Below, piece by piece: positions 42,893-51,560 of a stretch of 64,000 nt of DNA. Position 1 is the stretch's first letter. Every line of letters starts with the position of its first letter. Source of the stretch: Palsa-1392 sp036490335 (GTDB taxonomy: Bacteria > Verrucomicrobiota > Verrucomicrobiia > Chthoniobacterales > UBA10450); NCBI GenBank assembly GCA_036490335.1, contig DASXEB010000017.1:248001-312000 (forward strand). Reading direction: 5' to 3'. The notes under the pieces are model-generated. The model made no database searches and was not told the origin of the DNA. It worked only from the letters and a program-made list of their open reading frames with translations. A program made the position numbers and the translations under genes.

Positions 42893-43255
42893 ATGGAAAA
42901 GGTGAACCTCGCCGAAAAATTCGCCGCCTTCACAGAAAATTGGCGGCCGAAAATCGTCGGCGAGCTCAATGGCCAGGAAATGAAGCTGGTCAAATTCGCC
43001 GGCGTTTTTCCCTGGCACAAGCACGAGCGCGAAGACGAAATGTTTCTCGTCTGGCGAGGGAAAATGCGGATCGAATTTCGCGATCGTGCGATCGCGCTCG
43101 AGGCCGGCGAATTTCTCATCGTCCCGCGCGGCGTCGAGCATCGCACCGCGGCCGACGCCGAAGCCGAGGTCATCCTTTTCGAGCCGGCCGCGACGCGCAA
43201 CACCGGCGACGCCGCGATTTCGGAATTCACCGCGCCGGATGGCGTCACGATTTAG
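42893..43255 (+). CDS. Small cupin-domain protein
   Basis: 120 aa. Cupin motif 1 is FPWHKHEREDEMFLVWRGKM (His-x-His, Glu), motif 2 is FLIVPRGVEHRTAAD (His). One beta-barrel domain with a bound metal is expected. Such single cupins include isomerases and dioxygenases; the substrate is unknown. It diverges from valS across 74 bp with no clear promoter visible. GC and codon use match the neighbourhood, and it carries no 9-mer. Confidence 0.88.
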   Translation: MEKVNLAEKFAAFTENWRPKIVGELNGQEMKLVKFAGVFPWHKHEREDEMFLVWRGKMRIEFRDRAIALEAGEFLIVPRGVEHRTAADAEAEVILFEPAATRNTGDAAISEFTAPDGVTI

Positions 43256-43303
43256 TGCCGTCGCCGCTTGCGGGAAAGGCGCGCCCGCTTCACTTTGCCG
43301 GTC

Positions 43304-44362
43304 ATGTTTTTGACGCGATTGCTCGGCGCGCTCCTCCTCGCTGCGACACTCGTTAGGCAAAGCGTCGCCGGCGACTGGCAGGTCGTGCACGCGGACGGCC
43401 GCGATTACGTCACCTTCGCGAACGTCGCGGAGTTTTATCATTTCCCGCAGTTCGAGCGCGCGGCGCGCACGATCTCGCTGCGCAGCGACGAGCGCGGCAT
43501 CAACGCCGAGGCCGGCAGCACCGAGTTCACGATCAACGGCGTGCGCTTTTTCAGCGATTACCCGCTCCTCACCGAAGGCGATCACGATCTCATCTCCGCG
43601 TTCGACGTCGCGAAAATCATCGAGCCGGTTTTGCGTCCGAACAAAATCGCCGGGATCGGAAAAATCGAAACCGTCGTCCTCGATCCCGGCCACGGCGGGA
43701 CCGACAACGGCGCGGCCGGACTTTGGGGCAGCGAGAAAACCTACACGCTCGATGTCGCGCGGATCGCACGCGACGAATTGCGGCGGGCCGGCTTCAAAGT
43801 CGAAATGACGCGGACGAACGATTCGACCGTTTCGCTCGAGGACCGGGTCGCTTTTGCGAATCGTTTTTCGCACGCGGTTTTCATTAGCATCCATTTTAAT
43901 TCCGCGACCGGCGGCGCCGGGGTCGAAAGTTACGCGCTCGCTCCTGCAGGCGTGCCTTCGAACGCGGCTACGAGCGAAAATCACTCGGACGTTACCAGTA
44001 CAAATTGGTACCCCGGTAACAACAACGATCCAACCAACATGGCCCTCGCCGCCACGGTGCAGGGCGCGCTCCTTTCCCGCGTCTCGACCTTCGACCGGGG
44101 CGTGCGCCACGCCCGCTTTCATGTTTTGCGCGAAAGCGCCATTCCCGCCGTGCTCGTCGAAGCCGGTTTTCTGACCGACCCGAACGAAGGCGCGGAGATC
44201 GCCGACCTCGGCTACCGGCAGAAACTCGGCCGCGCGATTGCGCTCGCGATGACAAACTTCAACGCGGCCGCCGGTTTTCCCACGACCACCTTTGCCGCCA
44301 ACTCGCCCCGCCAGGCGCCCGCGCAAAAGCCTTCCGCGGACATTCGCGGCGCGGCGCAATGA
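43304..44362 (+). CDS. N-acetylmuramoyl-L-alanine amidase (Amidase_3)
   Basis: 352 aa from the ATG at 43304, which starts a signal peptide (MFLTRLLGALLLAATLVRQS); an in-frame TTG at 43268 is less likely. Residues about 35-120 may be an AMIN-like or beta-rich recognition domain. The zinc-dependent catalytic domain follows: VVLDPGHGGTDNGA (His), a Glu in EKTYTLDVARIA, FISIHFNS (His) and VLVEAGFLTDPNEG (catalytic Glu). It cleaves the lactyl-peptide bond of peptidoglycan in the periplasm. The tail is Pro/Ala-rich. Its stop overlaps murI by 4 bp, a sensible cell-wall pairing. Confidence 0.92.
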   Translation: MFLTRLLGALLLAATLVRQSVAGDWQVVHADGRDYVTFANVAEFYHFPQFERAARTISLRSDERGINAEAGSTEFTINGVRFFSDYPLLTEGDHDLISAFDVAKIIEPVLRPNKIAGIGKIETVVLDPGHGGTDNGAAGLWGSEKTYTLDVARIARDELRRAGFKVEMTRTNDSTVSLEDRVAFANRFSHAVFISIHFNSATGGAGVESYALAPAGVPSNAATSENHSDVTSTNWYPGNNNDPTNMALAATVQGALLSRVSTFDRGVRHARFHVLRESAIPAVLVEAGFLTDPNEGAEIADLGYRQKLGRAIALAMTNFNAAAGFPTTTFAANSPRQAPAQKPSADIRGAAQ

Positions 44363-45204
44363 CGCCGGCGGCGGAGCGGCCGATCGGCGTTTTCGATTCC
44401 GGGATCGGCGGGCTCACGGTCGTGCGGGCGCTGCGGGAAGTTTTGCCTAACGAGCGCATTTTTTATCTCGGCGACACCGCGCGCCTGCCTTACGGCGGAA
44501 AGAGCGCGGCGACGGTCGAGCGTTACAGCCGCGAGATCACCGCGCTGCTGCTCGAGGAAAATTGCAAGGCCATCGTCGTCGCCTGCAACACCGCCTCCGC
44601 GCTGGCCCTTTCCGCTCTCGAAAAAGAATTGCCCGTGCCCGCGATCGGCGTCATTCGTCCCGGCGCGGAAGCGGCCATCGCGGCGACGCGCAACGGTCAC
44701 ATCGGCGTCATCGGGACGCGCGCGACGATCCAGAGCGGCGCTTACGAACGCGCGATCGCGGCGCTTGATCCGGCCTTGCAGGTGACGACGCGCGCCTGCC
44801 CGCTTTTCGTGCCGCTGATCGAGGAAGGCTGGCTCGAAAACGCCATCACCGAGCAAGTCGTTAGGCAATATCTCGAGCCGCTTCTGGCCGACGGCATCGA
44901 TACGCTCGTGCTCGGCTGTACGCATTATCCGCTTCTGCGCGCGGCGATCGCGCGATTTGTCGGGAACGAAATCACTCTCGTCGATTCAGCGCAAAATTGC
45001 GCGACTGCGGCGCGGCAATTACTCGAGGCGAAAAATTTGCGCTCGCAATCGCCGGGCGCGGGAAAGCTTTCCGTCGCGCTGACCGATCCGCCCGACGCGT
45101 TCCTCGAGGTCGCGCGCGACGCGCTCGCGCTTGAGATCGGCACGGTGCAGTTGCGGCAGGTGATTCACCCCGGCGAAAAGCTGACGCGAAAACTTACAGC
45201 CTAA
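44359..45204 (+). CDS. murI: Glutamate racemase
   Basis: 281 aa. GVFDSGIGGLTVVRAL opens the Asp/Glu racemase fold. The catalytic cysteines lie in IVVACNTASALAL and LVLGCTHYPLL. It makes D-glutamate for peptidoglycan, which fits the overlapping amidase gene. It ends LTA-stop, with the TAA inside a 9-mer (45199), and overlaps the 3' end of the convergent batE by 11 bp. Footprints LPNER and VRQ come from internal 9-mers (44445, 44858). Confidence 0.96.
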   Translation: MTPAAERPIGVFDSGIGGLTVVRALREVLPNERIFYLGDTARLPYGGKSAATVERYSREITALLLEENCKAIVVACNTASALALSALEKELPVPAIGVIRPGAEAAIAATRNGHIGVIGTRATIQSGAYERAIAALDPALQVTTRACPLFVPLIEEGWLENAITEQVVRQYLEPLLADGIDTLVLGCTHYPLLRAAIARFVGNEITLVDSAQNCATAARQLLEAKNLRSQSPGAGKLSVALTDPPDAFLEVARDALALEIGTVQLRQVIHPGEKLTRKLTA

Positions 45205-45937
45205 CGAGTTCGGCGCTGCCGGCCGGAATCCAGCCGCGCAGATCGTTAGGCAGCGCGGCGTAACTCCAGTCGCCGCGCGTGCTCAGAATTTTCACTTCGC
45301 TGCCCGGCGGCAGGACGAGCACGGTCCCGGCGTTTTCCGCCGTCGCCAGCCGCGCCTGCACCTTGTCGGCCGTCACGATCGCGAGATCGCGGCTGCTTTT
45401 TCCCTGGCCAAACGCGAACGCTGCAAAAATCGCGCCGGCGCCGATCAGGCAAAGCAGCGCCGCGGTGAAACTCCAGACGACCGCGCGCCGGCGCGCAAAA
45501 TAAAGTCCGGCGAAAATAAAAATCGCGAGCCAAAGCGCGACCGCGGCCACGATCGCGTATTGGTCGACGGTCAGAAACGCGAGATGATCTTCGATCCAGG
45601 TGTTCGGCAGCTCGAGCGCGCGCGATTGGTCGCGGACGAGGCGAAGATTGGCCTGCGCTTCCGGCTGCGACGGCTGCAAGGCGAGCGCGCGTTCGTAGTT
45701 GAGAATGGCGCGGGCGGTGTCTTCCGCGCGAAAGTAAGCGTTCCCGAGATCGTAAAAAACGCTCGCGCTCCAGTGGTTTGTCTTCACGAGCGACTCGTAG
45801 TCCTTGATCGCGTCGCGGAAATGTCCGGCGGCATATTCCGCGTTCGCTTTCGCGAAAATCGCGTCCGGCGTTTGCGCGTTTGCACTCGTTAGGCAAGCGA
45901 GCGCGAGAAAAATTGTGGCGAAAAATCGAGCGCGCAT
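45194..45937 (-). CDS. batE: BatE-like TPR and SH3 membrane protein
   Basis: 247 aa from the ATG at 45937, directly after the batD stop (45939-45941); a longer frame would run into batD. A signal peptide (MRARFFATIFLALACLTSAN) precedes TPR repeats (AEYAAGHFRDAIKDYESLVK; SVFYDLGNAYFRAEDTARAI), two membrane helices and a C-terminal SH3-like domain (AGTVLVLPPGSEVKILSTRG). This is the standard layout of BatE, last gene of the Bat operon. VRL at the C-terminus is encoded by the same 9-mer that gives murI its stop. Confidence 0.85.
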   Translation of the reverse strand: MRARFFATIFLALACLTSANAQTPDAIFAKANAEYAAGHFRDAIKDYESLVKTNHWSASVFYDLGNAYFRAEDTARAILNYERALALQPSQPEAQANLRLVRDQSRALELPNTWIEDHLAFLTVDQYAIVAAVALWLAIFIFAGLYFARRRAVVWSFTAALLCLIGAGAIFAAFAFGQGKSSRDLAIVTADKVQARLATAENAGTVLVLPPGSEVKILSTRGDWSYAALPNDLRGWIPAGSAELVRL

Positions 45938-45938
45938 T

Positions 45939-47768
45939 TCAGGAAAGATGGTCGAGCAGATCGAGGACTTCGCGCTGCGTCGCGCCGCTGATGGGTGCGC
46001 CGGGATTTTGGCGGCCGCTGTAACGCAGCTCGTCGCTGTGGCGGAAAAGTTCACGCACCTGGCTGCGCTTTTCGTCGGAAAGATCGAAGGCGGCGACGAC
46101 GGCGTCGGCATCGACATTGTTCGGTTCGATGCGCCGCGCGAGCGCGGTTTTTAGCTGCAGCACGCGCAACGCGCCGGCGAAATATTCGTCCGGCGGATCG
46201 TCGGCGCGGCGCAATTTTTTCTGCAGCTCCGCGCTTTCGTGCTCCCAGGCGGCGACCCGCTGGGCTTCGCGATCGGCGAGACGACGCTGGCGCGTTTTCC
46301 AGCCAAAAAATCCGATCAGGCCGAGGAGCGGCACGCCTTGCGCGGCCCAAAAAACCGGCTGCGAAAAAACCGGCGCAAAAGTTTGGCCCCAATGCGGCTG
46401 ATCGGTCAGTTGATAAAGAATATCTTCGTTCTGCGGCGACGTCGTGGCGGCGGTGGGCGGGCGCGCGGGCGAATTCGCGGCGATCGCGGGCGTGGCGGTG
46501 GGCGCGATTCCGCCTTCGACCACCACTGGCATGCGGTCGCTCTTGAGCGTGACGTAGGAATTTTTCAGCGGATCGAAATAGGAAAAGATGAGCGGCGGGA
46601 CGGCTTTCTTTTGTTCGTTAGGCGTGAGCACCATCTCGAAAGTTTTCGTGCCGCTCAGGCCGACGTCGTCGTCCGGTTTGAAGTCCGCGCTCGGCGGATA
46701 AGTGTGCCAGCCGCGATCGTTCTCGAGCTCCGGCGCGGTCACCCGATCGAAATTTCCGCGGCCGGTAATCGTCGCGGTGATCGTGAGCGGGTCGCCGATT
46801 TGCGCGGTTTTTGGTTTCACGTCGCTCGTCAGGGTGAAATTGCCGACCGCGCCGGCAAAGCTCGGGGGCGCGTGCGGCGGGAGCGGTTTGACGTCGAGCG
46901 TGACGGACTGGCTTTTCACCGCGACCTCGCGTTGCTCGATCATGCCCGCGAAGGGATCGTTAAAAAACGGATCGGAAAACGGATCGTTCATCCCAAAAAG
47001 ATCGTGTGGCGAAAGATTGCCGCCCGGGCGCCGCGGCAATTGCACGACCGCTTTCGCTTCGACCGGTCCGATCTGGAATTTGCCGCTGCGGGCGGCGGCG
47101 ATGGCGGTTTTGAAAGTCAGGACTTGATAAGAACGGCCGTTGATCGTCTCGAAACTTTGCTTCGGTTGCGGCATCCGCTGGGTCGTGAACCCTTGGCCCG
47201 TGATCGTCGGCCCGTCGCTGAGCTGCGGGTGGACGTGCGGATCGAAGCCGAGACGAATTTCCGCGGGTACGGTCTCGCCGATGTAGGCGGTTGTTTTCGG
47301 AACGACGAGCTCGGCAAAAATGAGACGGCTAGTGTCGATCCCGCGATTGCCGCGCGGACGCGAGGAAGTGGTAGCGCCGTTTTCATCGGGCGAAACGTTT
47401 AGCGTCAATGCTTCGGTCCGCATTTCGCCGCCGCTCGTGCGCACGGCGAGCGGCGGGATGTGATAGGTGCCGGCTTTCTCGGGGAGAATCGTGTAGGTGA
47501 AAACGAGGCTCGAGGTCGCGGTGAAACCGTTGAGCTGAAACTCGCGCGATTCGCCGGTGTAATGGATTTCGAGGCCGTCGATCGCGGGCTCGTTAGGCTG
47601 AGCGGCGTTGGCGTCGCCGGTCACTTTGATTTGCAACTGCACCGGTCGATCGATCTCGGTCTCGTCGCTGTTGAGAACGGCGGTGACGCTGGGCGCCGCG
47701 TGCAAAATCGGCGCCAGTGCGAGGCCGAGAAACGCGGCGAGGAAAATTTTTCGAAAAATCGGCATCAC
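45939..47768 (-). CDS. batD: BatD-like membrane protein
   Basis: 609 aa. A signal peptide (FLAAFLGLALAPILHAAPSV) is followed by a long beta-rich periplasmic region with BatD-type Ig-like segments (LQIKVTGDANAAQPNEPAID; KIRL-like EIRLGFDPHVHPQL; DPLTITATITGRGNFDRVTA), one membrane helix near residue 475 and a cytoplasmic tail. It contains PNEP and PNEQ footprints of the 9-mer. BatD is expected to work with the VWA proteins BatA and BatB at the membrane; the precise role in oxidative or envelope stress is unresolved. Confidence 0.87.
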   Translation of the reverse strand: MMPIFRKIFLAAFLGLALAPILHAAPSVTAVLNSDETEIDRPVQLQIKVTGDANAAQPNEPAIDGLEIHYTGESREFQLNGFTATSSLVFTYTILPEKAGTYHIPPLAVRTSGGEMRTEALTLNVSPDENGATTSSRPRGNRGIDTSRLIFAELVVPKTTAYIGETVPAEIRLGFDPHVHPQLSDGPTITGQGFTTQRMPQPKQSFETINGRSYQVLTFKTAIAAARSGKFQIGPVEAKAVVQLPRRPGGNLSPHDLFGMNDPFSDPFFNDPFAGMIEQREVAVKSQSVTLDVKPLPPHAPPSFAGAVGNFTLTSDVKPKTAQIGDPLTITATITGRGNFDRVTAPELENDRGWHTYPPSADFKPDDDVGLSGTKTFEMVLTPNEQKKAVPPLIFSYFDPLKNSYVTLKSDRMPVVVEGGIAPTATPAIAANSPARPPTAATTSPQNEDILYQLTDQPHWGQTFAPVFSQPVFWAAQGVPLLGLIGFFGWKTRQRRLADREAQRVAAWEHESAELQKKLRRADDPPDEYFAGALRVLQLKTALARRIEPNNVDADAVVAAFDLSDEKRSQVRELFRHSDELRYSGRQNPGAPISGATQREVLDLLDHLS

Positions 47769-47805
47769 GATTAATTAAGAGACATTCAAAATTGGAGAGC
47801 GGGAG

Positions 47806-48687
47806 TTACCAGTCCTTATAGACAGGACGCTCGGCCCGGTGTTCATCGAGGAGCACGCGCTGCTCTTCGTCCTTCATCGATTCGAGCAGGCGGCGCGCCT
47901 GTTTCGCGCTCATCTGATTTTCCTGCGCTCGCTCGGCTTCGACCCCGGCCGGGGTCGGGCTGCCGGTCGGCTTTTGCTCGCCGGCGCCTTTGACTTCGCC
48001 GGTCAAAGGTTTCGCGGGCGTGCCGAGCGGAACTGGAGTCGGCTGATTTCCGGAGCCGCTGTTGTTGCCCTTCGAACCCGGCGTTGGCGACGGCGTGCCT
48101 TCGTCCGCGGGCGTAGGTGAACCTTCGCCGCCGGGAGTCGGCGTCGGCGAGCCTTCGGTTCCGGGAGTCGGCGTCGGCAAATTTCCGTTGCCCGGTGTAG
48201 GCGTGGGCGAATTTCCATTTCCCGGAGTCGGGCTCGGCGTGGGCGAACTTCCTTTTTGTTCGCCGGGACTCGACGAAGGAGTTGGCGTCGGCGTTGGCGA
48301 TTGGCCGCCGTTTTGTTGCCGGTTCTTTTCGTTAGGCGTCGGGCTGGCCGAGGAGCCTGGCGTCGGCGTCGGCGTTGGAGTCGGAGTTGGCGACTGCTTG
48401 TTTTTTTGCTGCTGCTGTTGTTGCTGATTCTGATCCTTGTTCTGATCTTTATTTTGCTGGTTCTGTTTTTGCGGCGGCTTCTTTTCGTGGATGAGCTTTT
48501 TCAACTCTTCGAGCTCGGGATTGTTGGGAAATTTCACCAAGCCTTCCTCGATGTCGGCTTTGGCCGCGTCTTCGTCGCCGAAAATATATTTCTGCGCGCC
48601 GCGATTGACGTAATCGGTCGCGGTCTGCGCGCCTGACGACAGCGGGAGCAGGATCAGGCTAAGGAATATGAGAAGCTTTGATGCCAT
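47806..48687 (-). CDS. batC: BatC-like secreted TPR protein with PTPTP-rich tail
   Basis: 293 aa. A signal peptide (MASKLLIFLSLILLPLSSGA) is followed by one TPR-like segment (NRGAQKYIFGDEDAAKADIE), a Gln/Asn/Lys run (residues 75-95) and more than 100 residues of Pro-Thr-Pro repeats with Gly/Ser spacers. The end (MKDEEQRVLLDEHRAERPVY) is again helical and charged. The low-complexity part is disordered and likely spans the periplasm or binds the cell wall. It overlaps batB by 29 bp and follows it in the operon. Confidence 0.78.
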   Translation of the reverse strand: MASKLLIFLSLILLPLSSGAQTATDYVNRGAQKYIFGDEDAAKADIEEGLVKFPNNPELEELKKLIHEKKPPQKQNQQNKDQNKDQNQQQQQQQKNKQSPTPTPTPTPTPGSSASPTPNEKNRQQNGGQSPTPTPTPSSSPGEQKGSSPTPSPTPGNGNSPTPTPGNGNLPTPTPGTEGSPTPTPGGEGSPTPADEGTPSPTPGSKGNNSGSGNQPTPVPLGTPAKPLTGEVKGAGEQKPTGSPTPAGVEAERAQENQMSAKQARRLLESMKDEEQRVLLDEHRAERPVYKDW

Positions 48688-50455
48688 TGACCTCCTCGAG
48701 CCGCTTCATGTAATCGGCGTAAGCCTGGACCGACGGATCGACCTCGAAACGATCGGTCATGATCTTGAGCGCTTTCGCAAATTGTCGTTCGCGCACGGCC
48801 GCGTCGGCCTCCGCTTTCGCCTTTTTCGCTTCCTCGCTCGGCTTGATCGGCGGCGGCGGCGGGCCCCCGGAACCTTCGCCGTTTTGATTTTGCTTCGGCT
48901 GGTTTTGAGGCGGCGGCGGCTGTTTTTTTGGCGGCTGATTTTTCTTCTGCTGCTGTTGCTGCTCTTTCTTTTTCTTCAGCTCGTCGATCTTGTTTTTGAC
49001 GTAATCGTAATTGTCCTTCGCCTCCTTGTTTCGCGGCTCGGCCTTCAACGTTTCGCTGTAATGCTGGAGCGCGTTTTGCCAGTCGGTCAGCTTCTTTGAC
49101 TCGTCCGGCTCAGCCTCGCCGCGCTCGTAAAGCGTGTTCCCGAGATTGTAATGGCTCGCGCTTTGCAACGGCTCGTTAGGGGAAAGCAAAGCCTGGCTGA
49201 AAGACTGCAGCGCCTTGTTGTAATCCTTCATTTTGTAAGCCGCCGCGCCCGCATCGAACTCCAGCCGATCGCCCGCGCGCGTCCCCGGATTCTCCTTGAG
49301 CGTCTCCTGAAAATGCTCGTAGGCTTCCGGAAATTTTTGCTGCTCGTAGAGCTGCAAACCTTCCGAAGTCGCGTGCGCCTGCGCGCAAAAAATCGCCATG
49401 CCTAACGACGCCGCCGCGGCCGTCGCGAGCGTCTTTTTCGCCCGCACAATTGGCGCGCGCGTCCGCTTTCGTTCGTTGATCAAAAGCGCGATCGCGAAAA
49501 GCAAAATCGCCGCGCCGAGCGGCCATTCGTAACGCTCGATCGGCCGCCGCGACATGCGTGCGTTGATGTCGGCCACGGTCATTTTCGCGAGCCCGTCGTT
49601 GAAAAGTTGCTTCATCGTCGCGGGACCGTTTTCGAGATGGAGATAGAATCCGTTCGTCGTCGCGATCTCGCGCAGCCGCGGCTCGTCGAGCCTCGACTTC
49701 ACGACCTGGCCTTGTTCATCTTTTACGAACGTCGTCGCGCCGTCGTCGCTCGTCAGCGGAATGAGCGAACCGGCCGGCGTGCCGACACCGACCGTGAAAA
49801 TGCGCACGCCCGCGTCCGCTGCCGTCTTCGCCGCCGCCGCCGCGTCGCCGTTCAAGTCTTCGCCGTCGGTGAAAATAATCAGCGCGCGATTGCCGGTCGC
49901 CGATTTTCCAAAAACGCGCGTCGCGAGCTCGATCGCCTCAGAAATATTGGTGCCGCCTTCCGGGATTGTTTTTGTGTCGAGATCGTTGATCGAATCGACC
50001 ACCGCGTCGTAATCAATCGTCAGCGGCGCCTGCAAAAACGCGCGGCCGGCAAACGCGATCAGCCCGACGCGATCGCCCTGCAAATCGCTGATCAAATCCT
50101 GCGTCGCCAGCTTGACCCGTTCGAGCCGGTTGGGCGCGACGTCGTTCGAAAGCATGCTCCGCGAAACATCGACCGCGAGCATGAGATCGAGCCCTTTGCG
50201 ATGAAGCTCCTCGTATTCGTAACCCCAGCGCGGCCGCCCTAGGCTCACGACGACGAGCGCCAGCACGAGGAGAAAAAGCACGAAACGAAAAATGCGCCGG
50301 CCGCGATTGACCGTGCCGGCGAGCTGCGGGAGCAAACGCGCGGCGACAAATTGCCGGAGGCGTTCCGACCCGCGCTGTTCCGCGCGCGCGAAAAAAAACG
50401 CGAGCAACGGCAGCGCGAGCAAAGCCCAAAGCCAGATTGGATAACCAAAAGTCAT
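48659..50455 (-). CDS. batB: BatB-like VWA protein with TPR domain
   Basis: 598 aa. Membrane helices lie near residues 5-20 and 55-75. The VWA domain has the MIDAS motif LAVDVSRSM, plus LIIFTDGEDLNGDA. A third helix near residue 315 is followed by TPRs (LQLYEQQKFPEAYEHFQETL; ASHYNLGNTLYERGEAEPDE) and a Lys/Gln/Pro-rich stretch. This fuses the VWA part of BatB with a TPR module often separate as BatC. The start is the ATG at 50455; just upstream there is no recognisable Shine-Dalgarno, only three copies of the 9-mer. Confidence 0.88.
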   Translation of the reverse strand: MTFGYPIWLWALLALPLLAFFFARAEQRGSERLRQFVAARLLPQLAGTVNRGRRIFRFVLFLLVLALVVVSLGRPRWGYEYEELHRKGLDLMLAVDVSRSMLSNDVAPNRLERVKLATQDLISDLQGDRVGLIAFAGRAFLQAPLTIDYDAVVDSINDLDTKTIPEGGTNISEAIELATRVFGKSATGNRALIIFTDGEDLNGDAAAAAKTAADAGVRIFTVGVGTPAGSLIPLTSDDGATTFVKDEQGQVVKSRLDEPRLREIATTNGFYLHLENGPATMKQLFNDGLAKMTVADINARMSRRPIERYEWPLGAAILLFAIALLINERKRTRAPIVRAKKTLATAAAASLGMAIFCAQAHATSEGLQLYEQQKFPEAYEHFQETLKENPGTRAGDRLEFDAGAAAYKMKDYNKALQSFSQALLSPNEPLQSASHYNLGNTLYERGEAEPDESKKLTDWQNALQHYSETLKAEPRNKEAKDNYDYVKNKIDELKKKKEQQQQQKKNQPPKKQPPPPQNQPKQNQNGEGSGGPPPPPIKPSEEAKKAKAEADAAVRERQFAKALKIMTDRFEVDPSVQAYADYMKRLEEVNGIKASHIP

Positions 50456-50485
50456 TCGTTAGGCATCGTTAGGCATTCGTTAGGC
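50456..50485. repeat. Three near-tandem copies of the 9-mer between batA and batB
   Basis: TCGTTAGGC begins at 50456, 50466 and 50477, with 1 and 2 nt between copies. On the coding (minus) strand the sequence before the batB ATG is therefore three GCCTAACGA units in a row, filling nearly the whole 37-bp gap after the batA stop. It is the densest cluster in the window. Confidence 0.95.
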
Positions 50486-50492
50486 AAAACCG

Positions 50493-51560
50493 TCACGGCA
50501 ATTTTTTCCAGATCGTCTGCGAGAGCAGCAGCTCGGCCAGGAGCACGCCCGCGCCGGCCATCAAACAGGCCGGGAAAAGGTCGCGATACTCCTGATATTT
50601 TTTCACCGAGACGGTCGATTTCTCCATCTTGTCGATGTCGTGATAAATATTTTCGAGCGAGTCGGTGTCGGTCGCGCGGAAGAACTGGCCGTCGGCAATT
50701 TTCGCCACTTCCTTCAAGCCCGACTCGTTGAAACCGACGCGCTGATTCTGATAAAGAATGTTGCCGTCGGCATCGGTCACGGGCCGGCCGTTCTGATCGA
50801 AAATCGGCGCCGGCGCCATGCCGTTGATCCCCGCGCCGATCGCGTAAAGATGAATTTTCAGCGCCTTCAACGCTTCGGCCGCGGTGTTCGGCGGAATTTT
50901 GCCGGCGTTATTTTCGCCGTCGGTCAGGAGCACGATGGCGTGACTTTTCGAACGCTTGTCAGTCAGGCGATTCCCAGCCGCGGCGAGCGCGGAACCGATC
51001 GCGGTGCCGTCTTCGACCAGGCCGATGCGGACGCGATCGAGGTTTTGCAGAAGCCAGTCGTGATCGAGCGTGAGCGGACTCACGACATAGGGCCGGCTCG
51101 CAAACGCGATCATGCCGATGCGGTCGTTAGGCCGGCCTTCGATGAATTTTCGCGTCACTTCGCGGATCGCATCGACGCGCGTGGCCGGCTCGCCGCCGAC
51201 CGTGAAATCTTTCGTCAGCATCGAACCGGAAACGTCGAGCACGAGCATGATGTCGATGCCGCTGGCCTGCACTTCGGTCAGGCTTTTCCCGAGCTGCGGA
51301 CGCGAGAGCGCGAAGATCAGAATCGTGAGGGCAAGGTAAAGCAGCCCGTGCATGATGCGGCCGGCGCGCGAGGCGCTGCGTTTGCCTAACGAGCGCAAAG
51401 TTGAAGTCGAAGAAAAAACCAGCGCCGCCGCTTTGCCGCGCTGGCCGCGCAAAAATGCGATCAGCGGCACGAGCAGAAGCGCGAGCAAAAACCACGGATG
51501 GGCGAAGGAAAAATGCCAGGGCGAATTCGGCGACCAGAAATCAGGCAGGCTCAAGCGCAC
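50493..51560 (-). CDS. batA: BatA-like VWA membrane protein
   Basis: 355 aa. Helices lie near residues 15-40 and 68-85 (LLYLALTILIFALSRPQLGK), and a last one near the C-terminus (LFPACLMAGAGVLLAELLLS). The VWA domain has MLVLDVSGSM (MIDAS DxSxS) and HAIVLLTDGENNAGKIP. In Bacteroides and relatives BatA and BatB form a membrane pair needed for aerotolerance or stress resistance. It overlaps the DUF4381-like gene by 20 bp. Confidence 0.9.
   Translation of the reverse strand: MRLSLPDFWSPNSPWHFSFAHPWFLLALLLVPLIAFLRGQRGKAAALVFSSTSTLRSLGKRSASRAGRIMHGLLYLALTILIFALSRPQLGKSLTEVQASGIDIMLVLDVSGSMLTKDFTVGGEPATRVDAIREVTRKFIEGRPNDRIGMIAFASRPYVVSPLTLDHDWLLQNLDRVRIGLVEDGTAIGSALAAAGNRLTDKRSKSHAIVLLTDGENNAGKIPPNTAAEALKALKIHLYAIGAGINGMAPAPIFDQNGRPVTDADGNILYQNQRVGFNESGLKEVAKIADGQFFRATDTDSLENIYHDIDKMEKSTVSVKKYQEYRDLFPACLMAGAGVLLAELLLSQTIWKKLP

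Noticed and set aside
47990..48450. Repeat-derived artefact in place of batC
   Set aside because: The Pro-Thr repeats sit between a good signal peptide, a TPR-like segment and a helical C-terminus, in the expected operon position.
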